A stretch of DNA of 64,000 bases from Clostridia bacterium (GCA_017521565.1 JAFXCE010000011.1:62001-126000); one strand, 5' to 3'. Positions 33,681 to 42,506 are shown, counted from the first letter of the stretch. The notes: generated by a model not told the origin, from the letters alone. Numbers and translations are program-made.

Positions 33681-34616
33681 ATGAGCGAAAGAACACAGGC
33701 GCTGTATGCGCTGTGCCGGGAAGCGGCGAAGGCAGGCCGCATTGTCATCACAGGGCACGACGGAGCGGATGTGGACAGCGCGGCATCCTGCGTGCTGATG
33801 CAGCGCCTGCTTGCAGCATGGGACATTCCGTCTCAGATTCTGCTCTTTGCGCCGGACAGGCAGGCGCAGCGCGTCATGGCGCGCTTTTCCGTGGATGCGG
33901 CGCGCTTGACGGGCGAGACGGACGCAGGAGACAGCCTGATCCTGCTGGATCATCATCAGGCGGCGCACCCGGGCAGCGTGCTTGCCTGTATCGACCATCA
34001 TCCCACGGACAACCCGCCGGCGTATCCGTATCTGCAGCTTGGAGACAGCGGCGCATGCGCGGTGATGGTGCTTCATCTGATGGAAGAAGCGGGCGTCTAT
34101 CTGACGCAGGAGGACAAAAGGCTTGCCATTACTGCGCTGTATCTGGATACCATCGCGCTGAAAAGCGCGAAGATATCAGGGGAAGAAGCGGCATGGGGCG
34201 AGCGCGAGGCGAAACGCCTCGGACTTGACGAAGGATGGCTGCGGCGTGAGGGTATGGGCCTGATGGACGTGACGCGTCCGGCGCATGAGCTGGCGATGAT
34301 GGGCAGGAAGGTCTACCGGTTCGGGGATCGGCGTGTGCTGTCAAGCTATGTGCAGACGGACGCGATGACGCAGGAGAGGCTCTGCGCGGTGCTTGATGTG
34401 CTGCGGGAGGAAATGAAGAAGGAACAGGCCGCGCGCTGGATCTATCTGGTGCATGATCCTGTGCGCATGCGCTCTACGGAATATGATCTGATGCCGGACG
34501 GCGATGTGCATGTGATGGCGTACGGCTATCTCGCCTCGCGCGGTAAGGATGTGATGCCGCGCGTGGAGCGGGAAATGATGAAGGAAATGAGAAGCGAAGG
34601 AAAGGCGGGCGAGTGA
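33681..34616 (+). CDS. DHH-family phosphoesterase
   Basis: 311-residue Mn-dependent phosphohydrolase of the DHH superfamily (family II pyrophosphatase/NrnA/exopolyphosphatase-like). Motif I is TGHDGADVDSAAS; the DHH motif is LLDHHQAA, followed by CIDHHPTDN with a second His pair; an Asp is in LYLDTIAL. A C-terminal DHHA-type domain occupies about 215-300. Substrate could be inorganic pyrophosphate, short RNA or c-di-AMP products; I cannot decide. The start at 33681 follows GAGGG. Only one base separates its stop from the Rsm22 start, so they are translationally coupled. Confidence 0.85.
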   Translation: MSERTQALYALCREAAKAGRIVITGHDGADVDSAASCVLMQRLLAAWDIPSQILLFAPDRQAQRVMARFSVDAARLTGETDAGDSLILLDHHQAAHPGSVLACIDHHPTDNPPAYPYLQLGDSGACAVMVLHLMEEAGVYLTQEDKRLAITALYLDTIALKSAKISGEEAAWGEREAKRLGLDEGWLRREGMGLMDVTRPAHELAMMGRKVYRFGDRRVLSSYVQTDAMTQERLCAVLDVLREEMKKEQAARWIYLVHDPVRMRSTEYDLMPDGDVHVMAYGYLASRGKDVMPRVEREMMKEMRSEGKAGE

Positions 34617-34617
34617 T

Positions 34618-35580
34618 ATGGCAGGGTTTCCGCAGGAGCTGACGGCGGCGCTGGAGGCCATGATCAGCGGACAAAACCAGACGGCGCTGGAGCGGGACGC
34701 AAAGACAATCAGCGAAAACTATCGCCTGCGCACGGGCAGGGGCGATCGCCTGCTGACGAAGGAAAGCGAGGCGGCGGCCTATGCGGCGGCGCGCATGCCC
34801 GCGACATTTGCCGCCGCGCAGGCGGCGCTGCGCGCTGCGCTTGATGCCGGCGGCCTCGCACCGCGGACGCTGATGGACTGCGGCGCGGGCACGGGCGCGG
34901 CGAGCTGGGCGGCAGACAGCCTGCTTGCACTTGATGCTGTGACATGCCTTGAGCGCGAGGAGGCGATGCGCAGCGTGGGCAGCCGGCTGATGCGGGAGGC
35001 AGGCGGAACGCTGGCGAATGCAAAATGGGAAAGCTGCGACCTGACCGCGCCGCATCCGCTTGGCAGAGCGGAGCTGGTGATGGAGGGCTATATGCTCGGC
35101 GAACTGAGGGAAGAGATGCGCCTGCCTGTTGCCCAGAAGCTTTGGGATGCGGCGGAGCAGATGCTGCTGCTGATTGAGCCGGGCACGCCGCAGGGTTTTG
35201 CCAATCTGGCTGCTGTGAGGAAGCATCTGGCAGGTCTTGGCGCATATGTGGCAGCCCCCTGTCCGGCAGGAGGGGCGAGCTGCCCGATGGATGACGGTGA
35301 CTGGTGCCATTTTGCCGTCCGCGTGCAGCGCACGAAGCTGCATAAAGCGCTCAAGGGCGGCGAAGCGCCGTATGAGGACGAAAAATACTGCTATCTTGCG
35401 CTGATGCGGGAGCCGCCTGCGGCGGCGTGCAGCGCGCGCGTGCTGCGCCATCCGATGATCGCGCCGGGGCGCATCACGCTGACGCTGTGCGAAAAAGGCG
35501 AGAAGCAGACGAGCGTCGTAACAAAAAAAGACCCGCTGTGGAAGCGGGCCAGGAAGATGGACGCGGGAGATGCGATCTGA
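34618..35580 (+). CDS. Rsm22-family rRNA methyltransferase-like protein
   Basis: 320-residue SAM-dependent methyltransferase-like protein of the Rsm22/METTL17 family, linked to small-subunit rRNA assembly. SAM motif MDCGAGTGAASWAAD (about 85-100). The C-terminal Fe-S-type cysteines are PCPAGGASCPM and DWCHF, and the EDEKYCYLALMRE segment is family-specific. Coupled to the DHH gene. Its last 20 codons contain a terminator for the opposite strand (35523-35548). Its stop (35578-35580) directly abuts the stop of the convergent ECF gene. Confidence 0.88.
   Translation: MAGFPQELTAALEAMISGQNQTALERDAKTISENYRLRTGRGDRLLTKESEAAAYAAARMPATFAAAQAALRAALDAGGLAPRTLMDCGAGTGAASWAADSLLALDAVTCLEREEAMRSVGSRLMREAGGTLANAKWESCDLTAPHPLGRAELVMEGYMLGELREEMRLPVAQKLWDAAEQMLLLIEPGTPQGFANLAAVRKHLAGLGAYVAAPCPAGGASCPMDDGDWCHFAVRVQRTKLHKALKGGEAPYEDEKYCYLALMREPPAAACSARVLRHPMIAPGRITLTLCEKGEKQTSVVTKKDPLWKRARKMDAGDAI
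35523..35548 (-). terminator. Minus-strand terminator inside rsm22 coding sequence
   Basis: Minus strand: CCCGCT (35543-35548) with AGCGGG (35532-35537), then TCTTTTTTT (35523-35531). It would end the ECF transcript within the coding region of the opposing gene, since the genes have no spacer. Confidence 0.75.
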
Positions 35581-36144
35581 TCAGAATTTGTCGTAAAGAC
35601 CGGCGCGCTTGAGCGCGGGCTTCACCGCGCTGAGCAGAATCGGCGCGACGATGAAGGCAAAGACGGCGTTCATCATGCTGCCGGGGAATTTGCTGATCAG
35701 CTTGGCGGCGATGGCATCCGCCGGCAGGCCGTCGATGAAGCGGCCTGCCAGGAAGGTCTTGAGCATATAGAGGGCGACGTAGCTGAGTGCGCCCAGCACG
35801 GAGGCGGCGATGATTCTGACATGGTCTGCGCCGGTGGGATGGTCCTTGCGCGCAGCGCGATAGCCGATCAGGCCAGCGATGAGCGCGATCGCCCCTTTGT
35901 TGACGAAGGTGATGATGCATTCCGCGCCGTAACCGCCGACGATATCGTACAGCCCGGAGCCAAGGCCCGCGGCAAGGAAGCCGGCACTGGGCCCGAAGAG
36001 CAGGCCGCAGAGCACGCAAAGCGCGTTGGTCATGTGCAGCTGGGTGCCCATGAAGGGAATGCGGAAGTAATTGACCACGAAAACGATGGCAGCCATCAGG
36101 CCGATGAAGCAGGTTCTGAAGGTGCTGCTGCGGCGTTGCGTCAT
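35581..36144 (-). CDS. ECF transporter S component (substrate unknown)
   Basis: 187-residue integral membrane substrate-binding subunit of a vitamin/micronutrient ECF transporter; it would need the shared EcfAAT module encoded elsewhere. About six helices. Landmarks of the S fold are TFRTCFIGLMAAIVFVVNYF (helix 1 with small residues for EcfT contact), FMGTQLHMTNALCVLCGLLFGP, and FVNKGAIALIAGLIGY. The start at 36144 is chosen for AAAGGGG 9 bases upstream. Specific regulation is suggested by nested inverted repeats over its promoter. The ligand cannot be named from sequence. Confidence 0.85.
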   Translation of the reverse strand: MTQRRSSTFRTCFIGLMAAIVFVVNYFRIPFMGTQLHMTNALCVLCGLLFGPSAGFLAAGLGSGLYDIVGGYGAECIITFVNKGAIALIAGLIGYRAARKDHPTGADHVRIIAASVLGALSYVALYMLKTFLAGRFIDGLPADAIAAKLISKFPGSMMNAVFAFIVAPILLSAVKPALKRAGLYDKF

Positions 36145-36186
36145 GGAAAAGACCCCTTTCCGGTGCAGAATGAATTGGATGAGCAT

Positions 36187-36247
36187 ATTATAGCACGAAC
36201 TGGCATGGTGTAAATGGTCAGTTCGTGTTTTTATAACCATGCCAGTT
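36187..36247 (-). promoter_or_regulatory. ECF gene promoter with nested operator-like repeats
   Basis: Minus strand promoter: TTTACA (36209-36214), 16-bp spacer, TATAAT (36187-36192). Two perfect inverted repeats share one arm region: CACGAACTG (36194-36202) with CAGTTCGTG (36219-36227), and AACTGGCATGGT (36198-36209) with ACCATGCCAGTT (36236-36247). The layout covers the -35 and spacer, as a BirA-type spaced operator would. Confidence 0.75.
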
Positions 36248-36272
36248 TGACGAAAGTCCACCGAAGCGGACG

Positions 36273-36301
36273 TTGAGATGGGCGAAAAAGTATGGTATAA
36301 T
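36273..36301 (+). promoter_or_regulatory. Sigma-A promoter of membrane protein operon
   Basis: TTGAGA (36273-36278), 17-bp spacer, TATAAT (36296-36301). Divergent from the ECF promoter. Confidence 0.8.
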
Positions 36302-36351
36302 GATAAAATCGATGATATGATCCGATGATTATACCCAAAGGAGCGTACGGC

Positions 36352-37776
36352 ATGAAGCAGAACAAAATGGCCCGAAGCTATGGAATTGCGGGCGGCATGA
36401 CGCTTGTGCTTTTTATTTTACAGGCGGCGCTGATTGGCGCGTCGCTTGCCCATGCGGGAACATTCGCTAAGACGCTGGGGCTGTCTGCGCTGTTTGCGCT
36501 GGTGTATGGCGGCGCGATGGCTGCTTATGTGCATCTGGAGCGCCCCAGAACGGGAGAATTGCTGTTTGCAGGCGGCTTTGCGTTGGCGACGATGCTGGCG
36601 CGCGTGCGCATGCTTGATTTTGTTGCGGCGGATTATACGTTTTTCCTGTCCAAATGGGTTGACGTGTTCCGGGAGGGCGGCTATGCGATGCTGGCGCAGA
36701 ACATAGGCGATTACAACCTGCTCTACCAGTATATCCTGCTGATCATTGCCAAGGCGCCGCTGCATGATCTGTATCTGATCAAGTATGTGTCGGTGATCTT
36801 TGACTTCCTGCTTGCGCTGGTGATGATGCGTGCAGCGGGGCACTTTGGATCGCAGAAGGCAAAGCTGCCCGTGTTTCTGCTGATGCTTGCGCTGCCGACC
36901 GTTCTGCTTGACGGCGCATGCTGGGGCCAGTGCGATTCGGTGTATGCGTTTTTCGTGGTGTCGAGCCTGTATTTTCTGGCGACGGACAGGCCGTATCGCT
37001 CGGCGGTTTTTCTGGCTGTTGCGTTTGCGTTCAAGCTCCAGACGATTTTCTTCTTCCCCGTCGTGCTGCTGGGTCTGCTTTACAAAAAATATAAGCTGCG
37101 TCATGCGGCGGCGTTTTTTGCGGCCTATGTGGCGACGCTGATTCCGGCGGTTCTGGCGGGCCGCCCGTTTCTGGATGCGCTGGCTGTATATGTCAATCAG
37201 TCGATGGGGCAGTACTATCACAGGCTGAGCTACAACGCGCCGAATCTGTATCTGTTCTTCCCGATGATGGAATTTGACAGCGTGAAGGAGTTTACATGGC
37301 TGCGTTACCTCAGCGGCATTGACGGAGAGGGTCTGAATGCCTATCTGAATCCGGATCTCTTCCCGGACCTGCAGCATGCTGCGCTGTATGCGTGCGTCAT
37401 TTTGACGCTGCTTATTGTGGTCTATTGGCTGCTGCACTGGAAGGAGATCACGCCGGAAATGATGCTGCAGTTTGCGGTGTTCTGGGCGATCTTCCTGCCG
37501 TTTGTGATGCCGAAGATCCACGAGCGGTATTTCTTCCTGGCGGATGTGCTGTCCGTGCTCTATGCGGCCAGATTCAAAAGCAGGCGCTATCTGCCGCTGC
37601 TGGTGGCGGGCGCGTCCCTGACGAGCTATGCGTCCTATCTGATGCGCCAGATGCCGTTTGATCAGCGCATATCGGCGCTGATGATGCTGGCGGCGCTGCT
37701 GATCGTCGGGCGGGATATTCTCCTTGGGATGCGCGAAAACCGCGCAAGGCTTGAGAAGGGAGGCGCTGCGCTGTGA
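36352..37776 (+). CDS. Gpi18-like membrane mannosyltransferase family protein
   Basis: 474-residue polytopic membrane protein (about 11-12 helices) of the GT-C type (COG5542, Gpi18-related). The key motif is GACWGQCDSVYAFFVVSSLYFLA, followed by AFAFKLQTIFFFPVVLLGLLYKK, the family-typical 'WGQxD...K.Q' pair, and PKIHERYFFLADVL near the end. It would add a sugar from a lipid-linked donor on the outer face of the membrane. The ATG at 36352 is preceded by AAGGAG. First gene of a possible long plus-strand operon to 42464, coupled to the next gene by a 4-base GTGA overlap. Confidence 0.82.
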   Translation: MKQNKMARSYGIAGGMTLVLFILQAALIGASLAHAGTFAKTLGLSALFALVYGGAMAAYVHLERPRTGELLFAGGFALATMLARVRMLDFVAADYTFFLSKWVDVFREGGYAMLAQNIGDYNLLYQYILLIIAKAPLHDLYLIKYVSVIFDFLLALVMMRAAGHFGSQKAKLPVFLLMLALPTVLLDGACWGQCDSVYAFFVVSSLYFLATDRPYRSAVFLAVAFAFKLQTIFFFPVVLLGLLYKKYKLRHAAAFFAAYVATLIPAVLAGRPFLDALAVYVNQSMGQYYHRLSYNAPNLYLFFPMMEFDSVKEFTWLRYLSGIDGEGLNAYLNPDLFPDLQHAALYACVILTLLIVVYWLLHWKEITPEMMLQFAVFWAIFLPFVMPKIHERYFFLADVLSVLYAARFKSRRYLPLLVAGASLTSYASYLMRQMPFDQRISALMMLAALLIVGRDILLGMRENRARLEKGGAAL

Positions 37777-39224
37777 TTGAGAAAATCCGCTTCTGCGCTC
37801 TGCGGGCGTACGACAGGGCGGACGGGTATCTGACCCAGCACCGCCTGCTGTTTGGCGCTGCGCTTGCCGCTGTGCTGTCGCTTGCGCTGGCGCTGTATAA
37901 TGTCTCTTCCGGCCCGCTGCGCAATCTCAACGATATCGGCGGCTGGAGCAATCGCGCTGCGTTGATCGGCCTTACGGCGATCGTGCATGCACTGGTGCTG
38001 ATGCTGTGCGCGGGCCTGTCCCGCTGCTGCTTTGCGCGCGTGGCGCTGCGCCAGCTAATTCTGACGGCGGGCTACTATATCCTGCAGCTGGGCATCAACC
38101 ACAAGACGTATGTTTTTGTCAAAAGCCTGCTTCCGCTGATTCGCACGATGCAGGAAAACGGCATGGCGGCCGCTTATGACATGGGCTTCAGCGCATGTGC
38201 GCTGTGGATGATCAATGGGCTCGCCTCTACGCCCATCTATCCGATGTATCTGCTGAAGCTGAACGCGATGGCGTCTCTGCTTGTGATTGCTGTGCTTGCG
38301 ATGCGGGCTGCGGAGAAAAACGGTCTGGGCATCCGCACAGAGGCGCTGCTGGCGCTTTGTGTGATTCTGCCGCAGGGCTTCATGAATGCGGCCTGCAGCG
38401 CGCTGGTTGACGTTCCGGCGCTGGCGCTGCTCTTTGGCGGCTTTGCGCTGATGGATGGCCGCAAAGCGACGTTCAGGGCGCTTGCGATGGCACTTATCGG
38501 CCTGTCCTGTGCGCTCAGCAGCGTGTGCCTGTATGCGCTGCCTGTGGCAGTCTGGCATATGCACAGGCGCGGAGATGATCTTAGGCTTTTGCTGATTGTG
38601 CCGGGGATGCTGGTCTGCACGGCGCTGCCCGCGGTGCTGGGCGGCGTGCCGCTGCTTTACGCCCTTGCCGGCTATTTCAGGGGGATCTTCTCTGCCGCGC
38701 CGTATGCGGCGGGCTCCCCGGGGCTGATGGCCCTCGTGCCGCGGGCGCTGGTTCACGAAATGCCGCAGTATGCGTCTTTTCTGAGCCACTTTGATGCGCT
38801 GGATACGGTGACCTATGCGCAGCCGCACTATACGCACGCGCATTTTGAACAGATGTCCGCGGGCTTCGCTCTGGTGGGTCTGGCGGCATACATGGGCACG
38901 ACGATGCTGGCTTTACGCATGAAGGAGACAAAGCCGGCGCTGCATAGCGTGATGGTTTTTGTGCTGGGTGCGCTGATTGCCTGCCCGGCGGCGACGGCGG
39001 GCGCATGGCTGGCGATGGATGTGCTGTGTCTGTATGCGATTCTGGCAAGGCCGAAGCTGCGCCTGCCTGCCTGCATGACGCTTTTTGCAACGATGTGCTC
39101 GTCGGCCTATCCGATGACGGAGGAAGCGATGCTGCCGATGATCTACGCGTTTGCGCTGTGTCTGTGCGCGCTTTTGATGCTGCTGGATGTGATTCCGATG
39201 ACCCGGGAGGAGAAGAATACATGA
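37773..39224 (+). CDS. Polytopic membrane protein, GT-C-like partner
   Basis: 483-residue membrane protein with about 11 hydrophobic segments and a short cytosolic N-terminus. It starts with GTG overlapping the previous stop (GTGA), so it is translationally coupled. I see no WGQxD motif, only a loose resemblance to its neighbour in helix pattern and length. No catalytic residues can be named. A glycosyltransferase or flippase working with the Gpi18-like protein is inference from position. The end overlaps the next start by four bases (ATGA). Confidence 0.7.
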   Translation: MIEKIRFCALRAYDRADGYLTQHRLLFGAALAAVLSLALALYNVSSGPLRNLNDIGGWSNRAALIGLTAIVHALVLMLCAGLSRCCFARVALRQLILTAGYYILQLGINHKTYVFVKSLLPLIRTMQENGMAAAYDMGFSACALWMINGLASTPIYPMYLLKLNAMASLLVIAVLAMRAAEKNGLGIRTEALLALCVILPQGFMNAACSALVDVPALALLFGGFALMDGRKATFRALAMALIGLSCALSSVCLYALPVAVWHMHRRGDDLRLLLIVPGMLVCTALPAVLGGVPLLYALAGYFRGIFSAAPYAAGSPGLMALVPRALVHEMPQYASFLSHFDALDTVTYAQPHYTHAHFEQMSAGFALVGLAAYMGTTMLALRMKETKPALHSVMVFVLGALIACPAATAGAWLAMDVLCLYAILARPKLRLPACMTLFATMCSSAYPMTEEAMLPMIYAFALCLCALLMLLDVIPMTREEKNT

Positions 39225-39658
39225 GCGAGGGAAAAAAGGTACGTCTGCGCATTGTGTCCAGGCTGACAGAGCCGGACGGCGATGTGCATGAGATCAAAAA
39301 CGCGCGCTCGGGCATGATCCGGGAGGAACAGGGCGCGCTTGTGCTGGAATATGAGGATGTGCAGGACGAGGAAAGAGCCCATATCGTCCTGACGATGCAT
39401 CCGGGCAGAACGCCGGAGGAAAACCGCGCGCGTATGCAGCGCCGCGGCATGGTCGCCAGCATGCTCAGCTTTATGCCGGGACAGAAGGTGGCGTCGAGCT
39501 ACGTGACGATCTACGGCGAAATCCCCGTGGCGGTGGATACGCGCCGCGTGGTGATTGACAGGAGCGAAAAGGGCGGCATGCTGCTGCTGGATTACGACGT
39601 ATACATGGGCGGCGAGCGCACGTCGAGCGCAATGATGGAGATCACATGGCGGATCTGA
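39221..39658 (+). CDS. DUF1934 (YwiB-like) beta-barrel protein
   Basis: 145-residue cytoplasmic protein of the DUF1934/YwiB family, a lipocalin-like barrel of unknown function. The family pattern is visible: a start strand VRLRIVSRL, a YED....ERA turn, and the end LLLDYDVYMGGERTSSAMMEITW, which is highly typical. Starts in an ATGA overlap with the membrane protein gene; GGGAGGAG lies 10 bases upstream. The next gene overlaps its end by 13 bases, so this section of the operon is tightly packed. Confidence 0.88.
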   Translation: MSEGKKVRLRIVSRLTEPDGDVHEIKNARSGMIREEQGALVLEYEDVQDEERAHIVLTMHPGRTPEENRARMQRRGMVASMLSFMPGQKVASSYVTIYGEIPVAVDTRRVVIDRSEKGGMLLLDYDVYMGGERTSSAMMEITWRI

Positions 39659-40167
39659 TTGCGGTGCGCCTGCGCGAGCTGGCACGGCGGACCATGCTGG
39701 AGGCAGGCGGGCGCGGATTTATGCGCTTTGCCGAGACGGGAGAGGCGCTGCTGGTGACGGACGCCCTGCGGCGCTGCGGCCATGCGGAGCAGCTTACCCG
39801 CGCCATGGAGGACGGCGGATTTGCCTGTGCTGCGCAGGATGGTCTTTTGTATCTTACGCCTCAGGACACGCTTCTTGAGGCGTTTATTGGCCGTCAGGAG
39901 CCGCCTGTGATCGACTGGGAGGAATCGGTCCATCCGGCGCAGGCGCTGGCTTGCAGGTGGCTTTCCGCGCCTGAGACGGCGTTTACTGCGGCGGGCCGGC
40001 GGCTTGTGATGGATACGCTGCGGCTGACGGGCGCGCCGGGGCGGCCTGTGATGGCGGGCCTTGACGCGCTGCGCGCGCATGCGGCGGTGATGCTGCGCAG
40101 CGGGGATCGAAGCGGCATGCATGCGGCGGGTGCGATCCTTGCTAAGTGGTGTGAGGAGCATGGATGA
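39646..40167 (+). CDS. Hypothetical protein, overlapping DUF1934
   Basis: 173 residues, not recognised. It begins 13 bases inside the DUF1934 gene, a tight overlap that argues for co-translation. No signal peptide, membrane helix or clear motif. The protein is Ala/Leu/Arg-rich and mostly helical; an N-terminal segment (LRELARRTMLEAGGRGFMRF) resembles the entry helix of small winged-helix or scaffold proteins, but this is weak. Seventeen bases separate it from the MBL gene. Its presence next to DUF1934 may be worth checking for conserved synteny. Confidence 0.65.
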   Translation: MADLIAVRLRELARRTMLEAGGRGFMRFAETGEALLVTDALRRCGHAEQLTRAMEDGGFACAAQDGLLYLTPQDTLLEAFIGRQEPPVIDWEESVHPAQALACRWLSAPETAFTAAGRRLVMDTLRLTGAPGRPVMAGLDALRAHAAVMLRSGDRSGMHAAGAILAKWCEEHG

Positions 40168-40184
40168 ACAGGAGGAATGCGTGA

Positions 40185-40829
40185 ATGAAGCTTGAGTGGA
40201 TTGGACATGCGTGTTTTAAGATGACGGCGCAGGATGGTACGGTGGTGATCACCGATCCATACGACGAGAGCGTGGGCATCGGCATGATCCCGCTTGAGGC
40301 GGATATGATCACGATGAGCCACGGACATCACGACCACTGTGAGCAGGCCATGATCGTGGGCGATCCGGTCATTGTACGCGGGCAGGAAACGGTTTCCCTG
40401 GGCAGCGTGACTGCCCATGCAGCGCGGTCCTATCATGACGATGCGCAGGGAACGCTGCGCGGCGAAAACGTGATTCGCATTTTTGAGATCGACGGGCTTC
40501 GGATTGTACATATGGGCGATCAGGGCTGCATGCCGGATGGGGATGTACTGGCGGCGATCGCAGATGCAGATGTGATGCTGATTCCCGTGGGCGGCACGTA
40601 CACCGTCGATGCTGTGGGCGCGAAGGCGGTGATCGGGGCGGCAAGACCTGTTTGCGTCGTGCCGATGCATGTGAAAACGAAGCGCTGCCCGTATCCGATT
40701 GCGCCGGTGACGGCATTCCTTGAGGTCATGGGGGCGCAGGATGTGCAGCCATGCTGCGAGCTTGAGCTGACGAAGGGGCATCTGCCGCAGGGCGTCGTGC
40801 TGATGCAGCCGCAGGCGGACACGCTGTGA
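40185..40829 (+). CDS. MBL-fold metal-dependent hydrolase (UlaG-like)
   Basis: 214-residue metallo-beta-lactamase-fold hydrolase of the short UlaG-like type. Motifs: MKLEWIGHACFKM at the start, the zinc motif SHGHHDHCE (HxHxDH), HAARSYHDD, HMGDQG (metal Asp), PVGGTYTVDA and VVPMHVKTKRC. The ligand set is complete. The substrate is unknown; such proteins act on phosphoesters, lactones or nucleotides. Preceded by AGGAGG. Member of the presumed operon, followed closely by a secreted protein gene. Confidence 0.9.
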   Translation: MKLEWIGHACFKMTAQDGTVVITDPYDESVGIGMIPLEADMITMSHGHHDHCEQAMIVGDPVIVRGQETVSLGSVTAHAARSYHDDAQGTLRGENVIRIFEIDGLRIVHMGDQGCMPDGDVLAAIADADVMLIPVGGTYTVDAVGAKAVIGAARPVCVVPMHVKTKRCPYPIAPVTAFLEVMGAQDVQPCCELELTKGHLPQGVVLMQPQADTL

Positions 40830-40843
40830 AGGAAGGTGTAAGG

Positions 40844-41242
40844 ATGATCAGGCGAAGCCGAATAGCGCTTGCTGCGGCGGCGCTGTGCATGGCGCTTTGC
40901 AGCGGACAGGCGCTGGCCGCTAAGGCCGTGTGTGTGGAGGCGGATATTGCGGATCATGTACAGCATCTTGAAGCGCAGCATTTTCGGGAGGACGTATGCC
41001 GCTGCACGGGCGATCAGGTCATGCTGCGTGTGACGCCCGGCGTCAGGAAGAATGTCGGCACGATCAGCACGGGGGACGGCATACAGATCCTTGATACATA
41101 TGACGTATGGGCAAAGGTACTGGTGGTCAGCCGCGCGCCCGCCAATTTGAAGACCAAATGCGGCAGAATCGGCTGGATCGGCATGGAATACATCGAATGC
41201 GGCTGCGAAGCCACCGCTTCGGAGGCAGAGACGATGGAATGA
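40844..41242 (+). CDS. Small secreted protein, unknown function
   Basis: 132-residue exported protein. A signal peptide spans residues 1-26 (MIRRSRIALAAAALCMALCS). The mature domain of about 100 residues looks like an SH3-type fold (RVTPGVRKNVGTISTGDGIQILD, WAKVLVVSR, GWIGMEYIE). It contains five cysteines, enough for disulfides. A cell-wall-binding function is plausible but not shown. The ATG at 40844 (with GTAAGG upstream) is preferred over a GTG at 40826 that overlaps the MBL stop. Confidence 0.68.
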   Translation: MIRRSRIALAAAALCMALCSGQALAAKAVCVEADIADHVQHLEAQHFREDVCRCTGDQVMLRVTPGVRKNVGTISTGDGIQILDTYDVWAKVLVVSRAPANLKTKCGRIGWIGMEYIECGCEATASEAETME

Positions 41243-41258
41243 CAAATGGGGTGAAGGG

Positions 41259-42464
41259 ATGCGGACGCTGACAAAGGAGCAGGCAGGGCGTTTTCTGCTG
41301 CTGTGGCATGGTTTGCTTGGCGAACATCGGTTTACCGGGAAGCAGGGAGCGCTGGATTATGTGCGTCAGGCAGGCTGCATTCAGTTTGACCCCGTAGATG
41401 TATGCGGCAGAAATGCGGAACTGACGCTGCAAAGCCGCGTAAAGGGATTTACAAGGGAGATGCTTCAGGCGCTTCTGTATAAGGATAGGCTGCTGATTGA
41501 CTATACGGATAAGAATCAGGCGATTCTGCCGGTGGAGGATTGGCCATGCTTTGCACGTTTTCGCGAGGAAGCCAAAGCAAACGGCCTGCGCTTTGAGGGG
41601 CTTGCTGCGCTGGAGGCGCAGGCAAAGGACTATATCCTCAAAAACGGGCCGGTGGATTCCGCTTCTCTGCCCATCGAGGGGAGCATCTTCTGGCATTCTG
41701 TCATCCATTGGAGTGGAAACTGGCATGCTGAGAGCCATGCGGCGCGTTCCGTGCTTGAGCAGCTGTATGCGGCGGGCGAACTGGTGATCCATCACAAAAC
41801 CGGTACGCGAAAGGCATACGATCTTGCTGCGCGTCATATTCCACAGGAGATCCTTGCCGCATCTGATCCATATCCGAATGAGATGGAGCATATCAAGTGG
41901 CGCGTGCTGCGCCGTATTGGAGCGGTAGGTCTGTTGTGGAACAGAGCGTCGGATGCGTGGCTGTCCATCCGCGCCCTGACGGCAGAAAAGAGGAATGCGG
42001 CATTTGCGCAGCTTCAGTCCGAGGGAAAGATCATCCCTGTACGGGTTGAGGGCCTCCGGGATCCGGTATACCTGCGTGCAGAGGCGGAGGCATATCTGAT
42101 GCGCGCGCTCTGCGGCGAGGAGGAGAAGCGCCGGTGCGAAGTGATCGCACCGCTGGATCCCATGATGTGGGACAGAAAATTGATTCGCGCGATTTTCGGA
42201 TTTGACTATACATGGGAAATCTACACGCCTGCTGCAAAGCGGAAATTCGGCTATTATGTGCTTCCGCTGATCTATGGCGAAACGTTTGTCGGGCGCGTTG
42301 AGGCGGATGCGGATACAAAGCGTGGGGCGCTTATCGTGCGGCATGTCTGGCTGGAGGATGGCATAAAGAGGACAAAGAAACTGGAGGATGCGATTGAACG
42401 CTGCCTGAAGCGGTTGATGAAGTTTAACCAATGCAGCGTATTGATTCGAGCGGACGAACAGTAA
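41259..42464 (+). CDS. YcaQ-like winged-helix DNA glycosylase family protein
   Basis: 401-residue protein of the HTH_42/YcaQ (AlkX) family, whose characterised members unhook interstrand DNA crosslinks. The family landmarks are here: the N-terminal GCIQFDPVDVCGRNAELTLQSRV, with the catalytic QxD seen as Q-F-D, and the C-terminal PLDPMMWDRKLIRAIFGFDYTWEIYTPAAKRKFGYYVLPLI. It may act as a DNA repair glycosylase. GGGGTGAAGGG precedes the ATG. Last gene of the plus-strand cluster; a hairpin terminator follows. Confidence 0.88.
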   Translation: MRTLTKEQAGRFLLLWHGLLGEHRFTGKQGALDYVRQAGCIQFDPVDVCGRNAELTLQSRVKGFTREMLQALLYKDRLLIDYTDKNQAILPVEDWPCFARFREEAKANGLRFEGLAALEAQAKDYILKNGPVDSASLPIEGSIFWHSVIHWSGNWHAESHAARSVLEQLYAAGELVIHHKTGTRKAYDLAARHIPQEILAASDPYPNEMEHIKWRVLRRIGAVGLLWNRASDAWLSIRALTAEKRNAAFAQLQSEGKIIPVRVEGLRDPVYLRAEAEAYLMRALCGEEEKRRCEVIAPLDPMMWDRKLIRAIFGFDYTWEIYTPAAKRKFGYYVLPLIYGETFVGRVEADADTKRGALIVRHVWLEDGIKRTKKLEDAIERCLKRLMKFNQCSVLIRADEQ

Positions 42465-42475
42465 GGCAATATGAG

Positions 42476-42506
42476 AAACAGGCTGAGCGGCGCTCAGTCT
42501 GTTTTG
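42476..42506 (+). terminator. Intrinsic terminator
   Basis: AACAGGCTGAGC (42477-42488) with GCTCAGTCTGTT (42492-42503), one G-U pair, then TT. Ends the cluster. Confidence 0.85.
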
